From Microcebus murinus (lineage: Eukaryota; Chordata; Mammalia; Primates; Cheirogaleidae): DNA of 64,000 bases. Below the pieces are notes generated by a model. It ran no database searches, had not been told where the DNA came from, and saw only the letters and a program-made list of their open reading frames with translations. The stretch is from positions 81,140,001 through 81,204,000 of the forward strand of contig NC_134108.1 in the NCBI RefSeq assembly GCF_040939455.1, given 5' to 3'. Within the stretch, counting starts at the first letter, position 1. Each line of letters begins with the position of its first letter. Below are positions 46,062 through 58,030 of this stretch, in pieces. Made by a program: the position numbers and the translations under genes.

Positions 46062-46600
46062 CTCTCGCCCGACTCGGCCTCTTCCCCCGACCGTCGGACG
46101 GAGGAGCTCGTTGTCCAGCTGGAAGAATCCGGTCCTACCCGGGTCAGCACCATCCCGCCCCGGGCCCCTTCACATCGCCATCGCAGCAACCGCAAACACC
46201 GCAACCGAGGAGCGGGTTCGTCACCGCCGCTCGGCTACTGGCCCAGCGCGGCCAGCGAGCATGCGCAGTCGCCCCAGTCCCGAGGGAGCCCGGGCCAGCC
46301 GGCTATACCTGCGATCAACAGGTCCCTGGCCGCGCGGCCCCGCCCCCGGCCTCTCTCACCTCCTCCTCCCGCCTCTTCCCTCCCCTCTCTGAGGTTAGGC
46401 CCCGCCCCCTTCAAACTCCGTGCCCCGCCCTTCGGGGGGGCCTCCGCCGCGGCTCCAGTCCAGCGCCAACTGAGATTTCGAGAGATTTGTCCGCCTTACC
46501 CGTCTCCCGTTCCCATGTTCCCGCGAGAACGGGAAGTTTGCGTCAATGGAAAGCGCGAGCCCAAATAAAGGAGAGTACGTGGGTTTAAGGGACCGAACTT
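45550..46600. promoter_or_regulatory. FAM135A: CpG-island promoter of FAM135A
   Basis: About 1 kb of GC-rich, CpG-dense DNA in otherwise AT-rich surroundings. GC boxes (Sp1/KLF-type) at 46,338-46,347 (CCCCGCCCCC), 46,400-46,410 (CCCCGCCCCCT) and 46,422-46,430 (GCCCCGCCC). An NRF1-like GCATGCGCAG is at 46,259-46,268. No TATA box is apparent, fitting a broad housekeeping-type initiation. A TTCCCG / CGGGAA dyad lies at 46,518-46,535. Long open frames here on both strands (a 338-codon plus-strand one, and minus-strand ones up to 171 codons) are explained by GC richness, which depletes stop codons. Confidence 0.88.
46062..46250 (-). other. FAM135A: FAM135A first exon (5' UTR), upstream limit approximate
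   Basis: A strong donor CGAGAG|GTAAGCC at 46,062/46,061 in the CpG island, on the same strand as the gene and upstream of it. The sequence ahead of it is GC-rich. In the frame that continues into exon 2 there is a TAG about 90 bases before the donor and no ATG after it, so it contributes no start codon to that frame. The upstream limit is a guess. Confidence 0.7.
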
Positions 46601-47924
46601 GGAGGTTAATGAAGAGTAGGGAACAAGAGAAGGGCAAAAAGAGGGAGTGCTGAGACTGTAGCTGTTTTTCCCACAATGTTCGTTCTTTTTTTCTCTCTTC
46701 ACCTCCTCCTTGTAGTCCTGGGTGGAGAGGCCGGTTTCTGCGCTACTCAATTTGTGCAGTAGGAAAGGAAACTGCAGGAGGTCTGCGCTGTCCCCAGCTG
46801 CCTTTCGGGACACAGTCGTTACGTTTTTGGCGAGATATGGGTGCTGATCTGGTTGCTTTTTGGTTCATAACTCCCAAAAGGGCGGGAGGGGGCCGATAAA
46901 GTGACGCCTTTGGCCCTTAAATATATTAACAGCAGCCCATGAAGGATCGTTCTTCACTGATTTATTTCCATCTTCCCTGTTTCTGAACAATCTAATCCAG
47001 CAGAACCTTTTGTGGTGCATAGAATTCAGTGTGCACAATAACAATGAATTAGGAAAAAGCTTTGTGTAGTCATTTGGGAGCAATTGGTAATGCCTCGTAG
47101 CCTAGGCCATTTGAAGGGGAGAGATTTTGAATATATTTTAATCTCTTGTTTTTTTAAAAATGTTTGTGTATCTGTTTTTTTTTTAAACATGATTGTGTGT
47201 CCCGTCGTTATGCTGTGATAACCAGTCTACTAGCTTTTGCGTGAGTGGCTTGCTTTCCTAGTTTCTAATCTGTCCCCTTTTTTATAGCCCTATACCATTT
47301 TACTATCTTCTCCAACAGGGCTTTTATTGCTTGTTTTGCAACTTGAACTGTAGCCTCAAAATTGAAAGGCTTTTTCTATTCCTTTAGTTCCAACTGTGTC
47401 TTAGGAAGACATACCAAACAATCCAACGCATTTCCATATCCATGCGTCCCTAGCATACACACTGTGCCAAGGCTCTTTCCCTGTTCCATGGTCTTTTTGT
47501 TCGAATCACTTTTTAATACCATCTACTATGTGCCAGGCAATGTACTAATCTTGGAAGATATCAACATGAATAAAACAGAACTTGGGTGGAGTGTTTGCAT
47601 AATTATCCTATGATGTGACATGTGTAGTGCAGGGATATATGCACAGGGAACTCTTGGAGCTCATAGAAGATGCATTAATCCAATTTAGGTTGGGGAGAAG
47701 CCATGAGTCAGGAAAGACTTCCAGGAGAAAATGATTCCAGAAAGTTGATGAAATGGGATATGTGGTGGTGGTGGTTGGAAGAAAGAGGAAAGGATTGCTT
47801 GAACAAAATCTTTACAGTAAGAAACTCATCTTCTGTGCCACTGTTTAAGGATGTGAGTCTGGAGAAGTTGACAAGGATTATGGTGAGCCTCTGGAAAAAA
47901 GATCAATTCAACTAATTTTTTTCT

Positions 47925-48060
47925 TATTCCTTATTACATGTGTGCCAAGCGCTGTGATAGTTGCTAGGGAGTACAATGAAGTCTAAGTCAGTCTCGACCC
48001 TCAAGGAGTTTGCAATCTAGTAGGGAGAGACAGGCATATGAAAAACAAGGTCTGCTCAAG
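47925..48060 (-). repeat. L2 3' end fragment
   Basis: CATGTGTGCCAAGCGCTGTG, then GGGAGTACAATGAAG and CCCTCAAGGAGTTTGCAATC, the complement of the L2 tail. A shorter, similar one (CTACTATGTGCCAGGCAATG) is at 47,521. Confidence 0.8.
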
Positions 48061-48234
48061 TGTTAAAATTGGATTAGTCAGAAAGCTGTTTGGAAACCCA
48101 GAAGAGGAGCTCTTAACTAGCCTAAATATTTAGGCAAGGCTTCCTGGAAATTATGCTTCTACAGAAGAATATAAAATAATCTCCTTAAGAAAGAACAATT
48201 ATAGTATCTTCCAAATATAGACTACAGAGAGTAT

Positions 48235-48375
48235 AGCATACATTGATCTAATTGTCAGATTATCTGGATTCTAGTAATAGTTTTATTATAGATTCTGCAG
48301 TATACTGTGTAATCTTGAGAATCTCTTAGCTTCCTGAGATCTCAGTTTTCTTTCACATATAACAAGATAATCAGA
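48235..48375 (+). repeat. MIR fragment
   Basis: AATCTTGAGAATCTCTTAGC and TCAGTTTTCTTTCACATATA match the MIR 3' half in plus orientation, weakly. Confidence 0.55.
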
Positions 48376-49635
48376 TTATATGGAATTTAAATTGCTTTAG
48401 AGCTTTCTTATGATATTTTATGATTCTAAATTTATTTCTCATTTATCTCCCTAGAATTTATGTCACTCTTTATGCTAATAAACATTTTTTTCCACATATA
48501 ATGTACATTAAGCTAGGTCTTACACAGGTCATTTCAGTTCAAGTTGTGAGTGTTCAAAGAATGCAAGATTTGGAATCCTTTGTATCTTGTAATTTGGTTT
48601 ACATGATTTAACTTTGGCATAGAGTATTTTTTAATCTTTGCTAAACTCTTCTAACTGGAGTATTCTCTTAAACTGAAGATCAGATTATCTCTCCCTTTCA
48701 TAGTTGCAAAATATTGACTCAGCTAAAGATTGAGACAGTAGAAGAAATGAATATTGTAAATTTGAAAATAGCTTCATGGAAAGATGCCTCATATTTATCA
48801 GTTGCTAGACATTAATTCACTAAGCAAATAAGCTTGCTTTTTCCTTCTTGAGCTTTATGATTTTAAAAATATTCCTGTTGTGTTAAGTAGAGTCACTATC
48901 AACTTTGAAAATTTTAATTAAAAATAAGATATTGTCAAAATCATTACATAACTTTTTCCAACCATGTGATTCTTTTTGGCATTTTATACAGGGAATTTTG
49001 AATTCTTTTTGGTGATAATTAGGGTATTCTTTAATAAATATTGTAAGTGTTAAGAAAGTATTAACTTTCCTTCTGGGGCAGCTATTCTTGTCTCCTGGCA
49101 AAGTATAGATTTAATAATTTGCAGATACTTGGGTGAGTGCTCACAGTACTCAAGGGTTTTTTTAAGAGGTTCTGTTACTTTAACAACAATTATGAGGTTG
49201 AGCAAAACAAAGTTTCATTATAGGACTTCCTTCATGAGTGAGTAACAGCTACACACTAGAAGGGCAAATGTATTACTTCATAATAATATTGTAATATTAT
49301 TTCATGACTTAATAACCATGGACTTGCTGAAAGAACTATGATCTCAAATCATAATATAAAACTCAATTACTGACTCGAGTTTTTCTTCCTTGTATTCTAA
49401 TAACAATCCTTCAGTTTAAACTTTTTTAAAAAGGTTTCCTTTCTTCTATTTTTTTTTAAATTAATAATGTTGGTTGCTTATAGGAGGGAAACTTGAAACA
49501 TGGGATACTTGGTGAAGGGAGGGAAGGAAGACTTTTTATTGTTTATTCTGAGTTTGATCCTAGTGAATGTATTAAAGGAAAAAAAAATTGATTCTGTAAA
49601 ATGAATACAGTTTTTACAATGCACATACTATAGTT

Positions 49636-49972
49636 GTTTTTTTTTTTTTTTTTTTTTTGAGACAGAGTCTCACTTTGTTGCCCAGGCTAGAGTGAGTGCC
49701 GTGGCATCAGCCTAGCTCACAGCAACCTCAATCTCCGGGGCTCAGCGATCCTCCTGCCTCAGCCTCCCGAGTAGCTGGGACTACAGGCATGCGCCACCAT
49801 GCCCGGCTAATTTTTTCTATATATATTTTTAGTTGGTCAATTGATTTGTTTCTATTTTTGGTAGAGACGGGGTCTCGCTCAGGCTGGTTTCGAACTCCTG
49901 ACCTTGAGCAATCCGCCCACCTCGGCCTCCCAAAGTGCTAGGATTACAGGCGTGAGCCACCGCGCCCGGCCT
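49636..49972 (-). mobile_element. Young lemur-type Alu, antisense, 14-bp target duplication
   Basis: A poly(T) start, GAGACAGAGTCTCACTTTG, the complement of the lemur middle segment (TTGGTCAATTGATTTGTTTC) and the end CCGCGCCCGGCC. The flank CACATACTATAGTT is exact at 49,622-49,635 and 49,973-49,986. The 81-codon plus-strand frame at 49,696-49,941 is Alu. Confidence 0.97.
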
Positions 49973-49986
49973 CACATACTATAGTT

Positions 49987-52430
49987 TTTGATAATATATT
50001 ACAGGAAAACACCTGGTGCTGCATAAATAATTAAATTGTTATATGATTTGAAATGGGGCTAACAGTGACTTCTTGGTTGCAACTCAGATTACCTAGGTTT
50101 CCCCAAGACAGAGTGTCTGAATCATTCAGAGTCACTCTGACAGAAGACTTTCCTCCTACTGCCATCCCACTGAATTCATTCCTGTGAAGTATAATTATCC
50201 AGTATCAAGTGACAGCAATGAAATGATTTCTGAATTATTCTTTTCTTTATATGCCTGAAGCTTACCATGGTAGTGTGTTTTGTTTTGTTTTGTTTTGTTT
50301 TTTTGATGTAATATTTATACTAATTATCATTTGCTCTTTGATAGCAAACACATTGGGGCAACTATCTCACTTTTCTTATCTATGACTCAGACATTCATGA
50401 GTCTGGGTCTTTAAGCCAACTCCAATCATATATCTTCTGCTTCATATCAGACTGTTTCACTTAGATATCCAGCTTAACGTTTTTATTTCATATATCACAA
50501 ACCAGACTCCTCTGCTCTCCTTTCTGCACCAAGCACAGATCCACCTCTCTCCTTCTAGTTTCTGTCAATGCCCCTCCCCCTTCCATTTACTAGGCCCCAA
50601 ACCTCACAGCCACAGATGCTTCCCTTTCCTTTGTCTCCCATCCATTCCATTTCCATGTCCTGCTTGAGTTTTCTTTCAAAATATTTCTCTATTTCAAAAC
50701 ACTTTTCTAGTCCCAGGGGAAAAGTCAGACTTAAAAAGAGGAATATGTCTTCTGGTGTGAGTGGAGAAAAGGATTTAGGGTACAATGTGAATGAGAATGA
50801 AGGACATTTGTCAATTTCAAATCTACATTTTACAGCAAAAACAAAACAAAAAGCTAGAGTGAACAAAACTGTAAGCATTACCTAAGCTACTATAATATCT
50901 TCTAGTTTTCTGATCCAAGTAGTAGTAATAACAGCTAACTTTTTTTGAACCTGTATCATCTTCTGGGTGCTAGTTTTAATTCTTTATGTCTGTTATCTCT
51001 GCTCCTCACAACAAAATTTTAACAACATAGGCATTAAAAGCTCCCTGCATAGATGAAGAAATTGACAAGCTTCTACCACAAGTAAGTGGTAACTGTGGTT
51101 CTAACCCAGGTATTTCTGAGAAACTATGCTCCCACACTGCCTCTGACATAGATGGTTCTTGGTAGACTCATTTAATTACATTATCTGAATAATCAGTCTG
51201 TAACCAGTAGTTGTAAAATAATTACTGATGACTTAAACATAACATTAAATCCTAATTGAAGCATGAATAAAAGGAAAAATCTTAACCTCAGCAAATCTGC
51301 CTGTTGTCATTTTTATGTATGTTCCCTTTCATATATTTGTTTAACATTATAGAATATCAAAATTTAGTGTTCTTGCCTTTTTTCAGTTTAGGATTATTTT
51401 GACAATAAGTTATATACTTTTTATTAGTTACTTCATGAATTTAGCACATAATCAAAAATTTGAAATATCTTCTTAGTATCTATGACCTTATAAATTTGCA
51501 TGACTGTCTTTTCTAGTTTCCTAATCTGTCAGAAGGGTATAATAATAAGCTGCTTCATGGAGATGTTATGAAATTGATTATTACAAAGATCTTTTACCAA
51601 AAAAAGGTACACCTTTCTGTATATTCCTGTTCATAGCAGGAGTAGTGAGAAATAATGATAGATTAATGGATCAATTGAACTTATGATAAAGGCATCTGTA
51701 ATTAGTGTTCAAACCTCCTCAAAGGAAAAAAAAAGACACAACTCTAAACTCCTATATCAATTTACTGACCTCCATAGAGAAGGCAAAATGAACCTCATAT
51801 GTTTTTACATCTCTCCAGCAAAAATATTCTCCTTTCCACTTCTTAGTTTTTGTATGGTGACCATTGATGGGGACACAGTAAAAAGGGGAAAAAACAACAC
51901 AACAATAAAATCATGTTTCTAGATTCCAGTTGTCATCATGCTTTATATCCTTCATGGCTAACTACCAAATCTGTAGATTTCTTGTAAAATGTGTATCAGT
52001 TGCTGAATTTACCTTGGGAGTAGAGAGAGAAAAGTTTCTCTGTATTATGAAAAAAATTAATTCATTATTTCTATTATACCGTAAAGGCTATTTAACTCAC
52101 TTTTTAAATATATTCAGCCAAAAATATAATTTAAAGTGATCTGGATAGTGATCAAATCATTAGCTTTTGAGTGATTCTATTTGATTGTGTTTGAAACTCC
52201 TTGAAGAGGAAATGTGCCTATGTGCTTGCTTTTACAGGTTAAGGGAAAATACTCTCGGCAATTGATTTTTGTTGTTTCATCACCACAGAGAATATAAGAA
52301 TTAGCTGTTGATGGAGTATTTTATTACATTTACCCATTAAAATGTTTTTTGACTAATTTTTATGGTTTAAATGTTCACATATATATTGTATTGTTGAGAT
52401 TGAAATTTGTAGATGAAGAATTTACAGGTA
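49987..52430. other. Intergenic, mostly unclassified
   Basis: Contains a (TTTTG) run at about 50,277-50,301 and a MIR at 50,925-51,150. The rest is AT-rich with no gene or repeat I can name. The paired sense/antisense ORFs at 50,555-50,885 are opposite-strand readings of a composition-biased stretch and resemble nothing known to me. Confidence 0.6.
50925..51150 (-). repeat. MIR fragment
   Basis: CATCTTCTGGGTGCTAG, AGATGAAGAAATTGACAAGC and AAGTAAGTGGTAACTGTGGT; a diverged complement MIR. Confidence 0.7.
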
Positions 52431-53125
52431 CCCTTTGACCAACATCTCCCCATTTCATTTTCAGTTATAAGATAAATAAGCTCTGGAGACCTAATGTACG
52501 TCATGGTGACTACATTAATAGTCTAGACTACATTAATAGTTAATAATAATGTCTTACAAACTTGAAATTCAGTGAGAGAGTAGATTTTAAATATTCTTAC
52601 CACATACACACGCACCCCAATCACACAGAAGGTAACCATGTGAGACAATGGATATGTTAATTAGCTTGATTGGGTAATCATTTTGCAATGTATATGTGCA
52701 TCAAAACATCACATTAAGGCCGGGCGCTGTGGCTCACGCCTGTAATCCTAGCTCTTGGGAGGCCGAGGCGGGCGGATTGCTCGAGGTCAGGAGTTCAAAA
52801 CCAGCCTGAGCAAGAGCGAGACCCCGTCTCTACTATAAATAGAAAGAAATTAATTGGCCAACTGATATATATATAAAAAAAATTAGCCGGGCATGGTGGC
52901 GCATGCCTGTAGTCCCAGCTACTCGGGGGGCTGAGGCAGAAGGATCACTCAAGCCCAGGAGTTTGAGGTTGCTGTGAGCTAGGCTGACGCCACGGCACTC
53001 ACTCTAGCCTGGACAACAAAGTGAGACTCTGTCTCAAAAAAAAAAAAAAAACAAACATCACATTAAATGCCTTAAATATATACAATTTTTATTTGCCAAT
53101 TATATCCCAATAAAGTTAGAGAAAA
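52430..53125 (+). mobile_element. L1 3' UTR fragment interrupted by an Alu
   Basis: GAGACCTAATGTACGTCATG, GGTAACCATGTGAGACAATG, GATATGTTAATTAGCTTGAT, and after the Alu CCTTAAATATATACAATTTT: a characteristic old L1 3' UTR. An 18-bp unit (GACTACATTAATAGT-) is duplicated at 52,508-52,543. The Alu at 52,718-53,052 splits it. Confidence 0.85.
52718..53052 (+). mobile_element. Young lemur-type Alu with 14-bp target duplication
   Basis: Starts GGCCGGGCGCTGTGGCTCAC and is almost base-for-base the same as the copy at 38,582, including the variant CCTAGCTCTTGGGAGGCCGA and the middle segment. The flank AAACATCACATTAA is exact at 52,704-52,717 and 53,053-53,066. Confidence 0.97.
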
Positions 53126-54947
53126 AATGTTTTCTGCAAAGTTTCTTTAGATTTTAAAAACAGCTTTATTGGGATATAATTGATATAAACTGCACTTATT
53201 TAACATTTACAGTTTGGTACATTGTTGCCTGTAAAACCATCACAACAGTCAAGATAACATAGGCATGGCCATTTACTCCCTGTCCCATCCCCACTCATGT
53301 TCATTTCTAGGTAAGCAATGAACTGCATTATTTAACCATAGGTTAGTTTATATTTTCTAGAATTTTATATGAAGAGAATAGTAAAAGTGCATTCTTTTTT
53401 GTCTGACTTATTTTATTCAGCACAGTTTTGAGATTAATCCATGTTGGTGTACATACCAATAATTCATTCCTCTTTATTATTATTTTAGTGGTCCTTTGTA
53501 TAGATATACCACTTGTTTATTCATTTACCTGACAATAAATCTTTGGGTTGTTTCCAGTTTGGGACTATTACAAATAGAGCTGATATAAACATTTGTACAT
53601 GTATTTGTATGGATATATGTTTTCATTTCGCTTGGATAAATACCAAGGAATGAAATGGCTGGATCTTATGGTAAGTTTATATTTAATTTTGAAAAGAAAT
53701 TGTCAAATTGTTTTCACAGTGATTATAATAATTTACATTCCCACAAGCAGTATATGAGAGTTTCATTTGCTTTACATCCTTGCCAACACTTGATATGGTC
53801 AATCTTTCTTAATGTTAGCTATCCTAATAAGAATGTAATGGTCTCTCATTATAATTTTAATTTTAATTTCTGCAATGACTAATGATATGGAGCATTTTTT
53901 TTTAGCTGATTTGCCATCTTTGTAACTTTGGTAAGGTGTTTGTATAAATCATGTTTATTTTGTTATTGAGTTGTTTCCTTGTTATTGATTTTTGAGAGTT
54001 TCTTTTGAAGAGCAGAAGTTCTTAATTTTGATGGAATCAATTTTATCGATTTTTTTCCTTTATGTGTTGTATGTTTGATCATATCTAATAAATTTTTGTC
54101 TAACCCAAAGTGACAAAGATATTCAGCTATGTTTTGTTATAAATGTTTTAACATTTAAATATAAAATCCACTTTGAGCTAATTGTTATATTGATGTGAGA
54201 TGAGGATTTAATTTTTTTAACTTATGGAAATCGATTTGTTCTACCACCATTTGTATTAAAGACAAAAAAGATAAATCCTTTATCCATTGAATTGCCTTTG
54301 TACCTTTCTTGAAAATCAAGAAAACATGTATGTTTGTGTCTGTTTCCAGACTCTACTCTGTTCCATTGATCTATTTTGTCTGTATATGAATACCACACTG
54401 TCCTGCATAGTTTTATCAGTTTTGAAGTCAGACTGTAAAAGTTTGCCAACTTCAATCTTTTTCAAACTTATTTTGGCTATTATAGATCATTTGCATTTCC
54501 ATATAAATTTTAGAATCAGTTTGTTAGTTTCTACAATAAAACCTGTTAGAATTTTGATTGGGATTGTGTTGAATCTATGGATCAGTTTGGGAAGAATTGA
54601 TATCAATATTAATATTCTATTCCATTATTCTAATAAATTTTTCATTTATTTAGATCCTCCTAAATTTCTCTCAGCAATATTTTGAAGTTTCAGTGTACAA
54701 GTTTTGCACATCTTTTGTCAGATTTGTTGCTAAGAATTTTGTTATTTTGATGCTATTGTAAATTTTAATTTAAATTTCTAATTGTTATTGCTGGTATATA
54801 GAAATACCATTGATTTTTGTATATATCCTACAACTTTACCAAACTCAATGAAGGTTCTAATAGATTTCTTTGTAGATTCCATTGAGTCCCTACATAGATG
54901 ATAACATTGTGAGTAAAGACAATTTTTAATCAGGGGCCTTTTCTTTC

Positions 54948-54949
54948 TT

Positions 54950-54984
<35 letters not shown>

Positions 54985-55300
54985 CAGAGTCTCACTTTGT
55001 TGCCCAGGCTAGAGTGAGTGCCCTGTCGTCAGCCTAGTTCACAGCAACCTCAAACTCCTGGGCTCAAGCGGTCCTTCTGCCTCAGCCTCCTGAGTAGCTG
55101 GGACTACAGGCATGCACCACCATGCCCGGCTGATTTTTTTTCTCTATATATTAGTTGGCCAATTAATTTCTTTCTATTTATAGTAGAGATGGGGTCTCGC
55201 TCTTGCTCAGGCTGGTTTTGAACTCCTGACCTCGAGCAATCCACCTGCCTCGGCCTCCCAGATTGCTAGGATTACAGGCGTGAGCCACCGCACCCAGCCT
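54948..55300 (-). mobile_element. Lemur-type Alu, antisense, within L1
   Basis: Long T tract (about 54,951-54,980), AGACAGAGTCTCACTTTGTT, complement middle segment TTGGCCAATTAATTTCTTTC, end CCGCACCCAGCC. Somewhat more diverged than the copy at 52,718. Confidence 0.95.
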
Positions 55301-55565
55301 ATTTCTTTTTTATTCCTTTATTGCACTGGCTAGAACTTCCTGTACTTTGTTGAATAAAAGTAGTGAGTGTCATCTTGCCTTACTTTGATCTTGGGAGGGA
55401 AGTATTCAGTCTTTCACCATGAGGTATATGATATTACCCAAAAGTATATTTAGAGATGTCCTTTTTCAGGTTAAGGGGGTTTTCTTCTATTTTTGATTTG
55501 CTGAGAGTTTTCATCAAGATCAGATATTGGAGTTTGTCAAATGCTTTTCTGTTAAGATAAGTATA

Positions 55566-55591
55566 TATATATATATATACACACACACATA
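55566..55591. repeat. Mixed (TA)n(CA)n microsatellite
   Basis: TATATATATATATATACACA and CACACA inside the antisense L1. Confidence 0.9.
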
Positions 55592-57694
55592 TTTTCTTTC
55601 TTTGTTAATATGATGACTTATACTGAGTCATTTTAAGTGTTAATCAAACCTTGCATTCCTGAAATAAGTCTCACTTGGTCATCATGCATTGTCTTTTTTA
55701 TATATTGTTAGACTCAATGTATTAAAATTATGTTCAAAGTATTTGCATCTGTATTAATGAGTTAATGAAGACTATTGGTCCATTAATTTATTTTCCTGTA
55801 ATATCTTTGCCTTGTTTTGGTATCAAGGTAATGCTGACCAGTCAAGTTGGGAAGACTGGCCCTTCTTCAATTTACTGGAATATTTTGTGTATAACTGATA
55901 CTATTTCATCTTTAAATGTTGGTAGAATTCCCCAATGAAGCCATCTGGGTTTTTTTGTGAGAAAATTTTTAACTACCAATTTAATTTCTTTAATAGATTT
56001 AAGGCAATTATGGTTATGTCTTTTGTGGTTTTTCTTGAATGAACTTTGAGAGTGCATATCTTTCAAGGAATTTGTTCATTTCATTACGTTGTTAAATTTA
56101 TTGGAATAAAGTTTCTCATATTATTCCCTTATTATCCTTGTAAATAAGTGTAGAAACTTTAGTAATGTCTCCTCTCTCACTCCTTATGTTGCTGAATTGC
56201 TATCTTCTCTTTTTCCCAATTGGTCTGGCTAGAGGTTTGCCAATTTTATTGATCTTTATAAAAGAATTAGCTTTTGTTTTTATTGATTTTTTTTGCTTGT
56301 TCTTCTGCTTTCTATTTCATTAATTTCCACTGTGATCTTTATAATTTCCTTTCTTCTGCTTGCTTTGAGTTTCATCGTTCTTGTTCTAGTTTCTTAACTG
56401 AGGTTGTTGATTTGAAACTTTTCTTCTTTTCTAATATAGGTGATTAATAGTATGATTTTTTTTTTTTTGGCTAAATATTGCCTTAGCTGTATCACACAGA
56501 TTTTGATATGTTTACTTTCATTTTAATTCTATTCAAAATACTTTGTAATTTGCTGTTTCATTCCATTTTGACTCATGGGATATTTAAAAGTATGGTATTT
56601 GGTATCTAAATATTTGGAAATATTTTAGGAGTAGTTCTCTTCTTGATTTATAATTTCATTCCATTGCAGTCAGAAGACATGCTTTGTATGACTTGAATCT
56701 TTAAAATTTTATAGTTTTTAAATGGCCCAGAATATGGACTTTTTAAATAACTATTTTGTGTGGACTTGAAAAGAATGTGCATTCTACTGCTATTGGGTGG
56801 GATATTTGAGAAATGTCACATATGTTAAGTTGATTAATAGTATTATATAAGTCTCCTATGTCCTTACTGGTTTTCTGTCTACTTGTTATAGCAGTTATTG
56901 AGAATTGGGTGCTGAAATTTCTGATAATTGTGGACTTGATATTTTTCCTTGTAGTTTTATATATGTTTAATTCATGCATTTTGAAGCCTTCCTATTAAAT
57001 GCATATATGTTTAGGATTGTTAGATCTTCTCAATTAATTTATAGCTTTATCATCATGAAATGGCCCTCATTTTTCCTGGCAAAATTTTTTGCTGTGAAAC
57101 CTACTTAGTATCATATTAATACAAACATTCCAACTTTCTTTTGATTCATGTTATCATGGTATATAATCTATCCTTTTACTTTAACCTATTTGTGTCTTTA
57201 TATTTAAAGTGAATTTTTTGAAGGTCTCATATAGGTATGCTTGCTTTTTTATCCAAACTGACCATTTCTGGCTTTTAATTGGGATGTTGAGACTATTTGC
57301 ATTTAATGGATTTATTGGTATGCTTGGGCTTAACTCTGTGATTTTGTTGATTGTTTTCTATTTATATTATCTGTTCTTTGTTCCCCTTTTATTCTTTTTT
57401 TTCCTGCCTTGTTTTGCATTAATATTTTTTAATGATTCCATTTTATCGCCTTTGTTGGCTTATTAGCTATTATTTTTAAATGGTATTTCAAAGGTTATTT
57501 TAAGGTTTATCATATATATTTTTGATTTATAATGTATTTTCAAGTGATATTATACCAGTTTACACATAGCCTAATAACCTTACAACAGTTTACTTCTATT
57601 TTCCCCTCCCACCCTTTGTGCTATTGTCATACATTTTACTTCTATGTGTGTTACAAACCTCACAATGCAATGTTATTTTTGCTATAAATAGTTG

Positions 57695-58030
57695 ATAGCA
57701 TGACCTTACTAATAAACTATCTAATGGAGAAAAATAAACTACCTAACAGAGAAAAAGGAGAAAACTCACAACACATAATTGCCCCTTGAAGGGAAAGATC
57801 ACAACACAGAACAACCCCTTGTTTGATTAATCACCTGCAGCTTAACCTGTTGTCTTTAAGATTAACCACCTATGACCTAACTCATTGTTTCTAAATGTTT
57901 GTTTTAATGGCCTTGAAGAGCCCTGAGCAGACAGCAGGGCTATGAGGTCCTGGCCCCCACCAGCTCCCACTCTCATCAGACCAGATTCCAAGGAGACTGA
58001 TAAGCCAGCCTCACAGAGAAGAGAGAAAAA
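57695..58030 (+). repeat. LTR-like or unclassified repeat segment
   Basis: Less AT-rich sequence after the L1, with TGTTTGATTAATCACCTGCA, AAGAGCCCTGAGCAGACAGC and CAGCTCCCACTCTCATCAGA. The appearance is that of an LTR or other retroelement, but I cannot name it. It leads directly into the BED-finger-like coding relic. Confidence 0.35.

Larger units (their letters stand above)
46600..49635. other. Upstream intergenic flank, proximal part
   Basis: No gene recognised. Contains L2-like fragments near 47,490-47,590 and 47,925-48,060 and a MIR at 48,235-48,375. The remainder is AT-rich and unclassified. Short ORFs present have no recognisable product. Confidence 0.7.
53140..57690 (-). mobile_element. 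Large L1 fragment, antisense, 3' UTR and ORF2 part, degenerate
   Basis: About 4.2 kb of LINE-1 excluding a nested Alu. Reading along the plus strand it passes from 3' UTR sequence (CAGCTTTATTGGGATATAAT) into complement ORF2 sequence (for example AATGAAGCCATCTGGGTTTT at 55,934 and ATGGTATTTGGTATCTAAAT). Many stops and indels destroy the frame. Short plus-strand ORFs inside it are artefacts. It belongs to an old L1 family. Confidence 0.88.

Noticed and set aside
45572..46588. 338-codon plus-strand open frame across the CpG island, and minus-strand frames of 93-171 codons nearby
   Set aside because: CpG-rich DNA is depleted of stop codons. The frames overlap each other on both strands, have low-complexity Arg/Pro/Gly composition and cover the FAM135A first exon and promoter. 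No recognisable protein.
54287..54685. 132-codon plus-strand ORF in the intergenic flank
   Set aside because: It lies wholly in the antisense L1 and reads the non-coding strand of that element.
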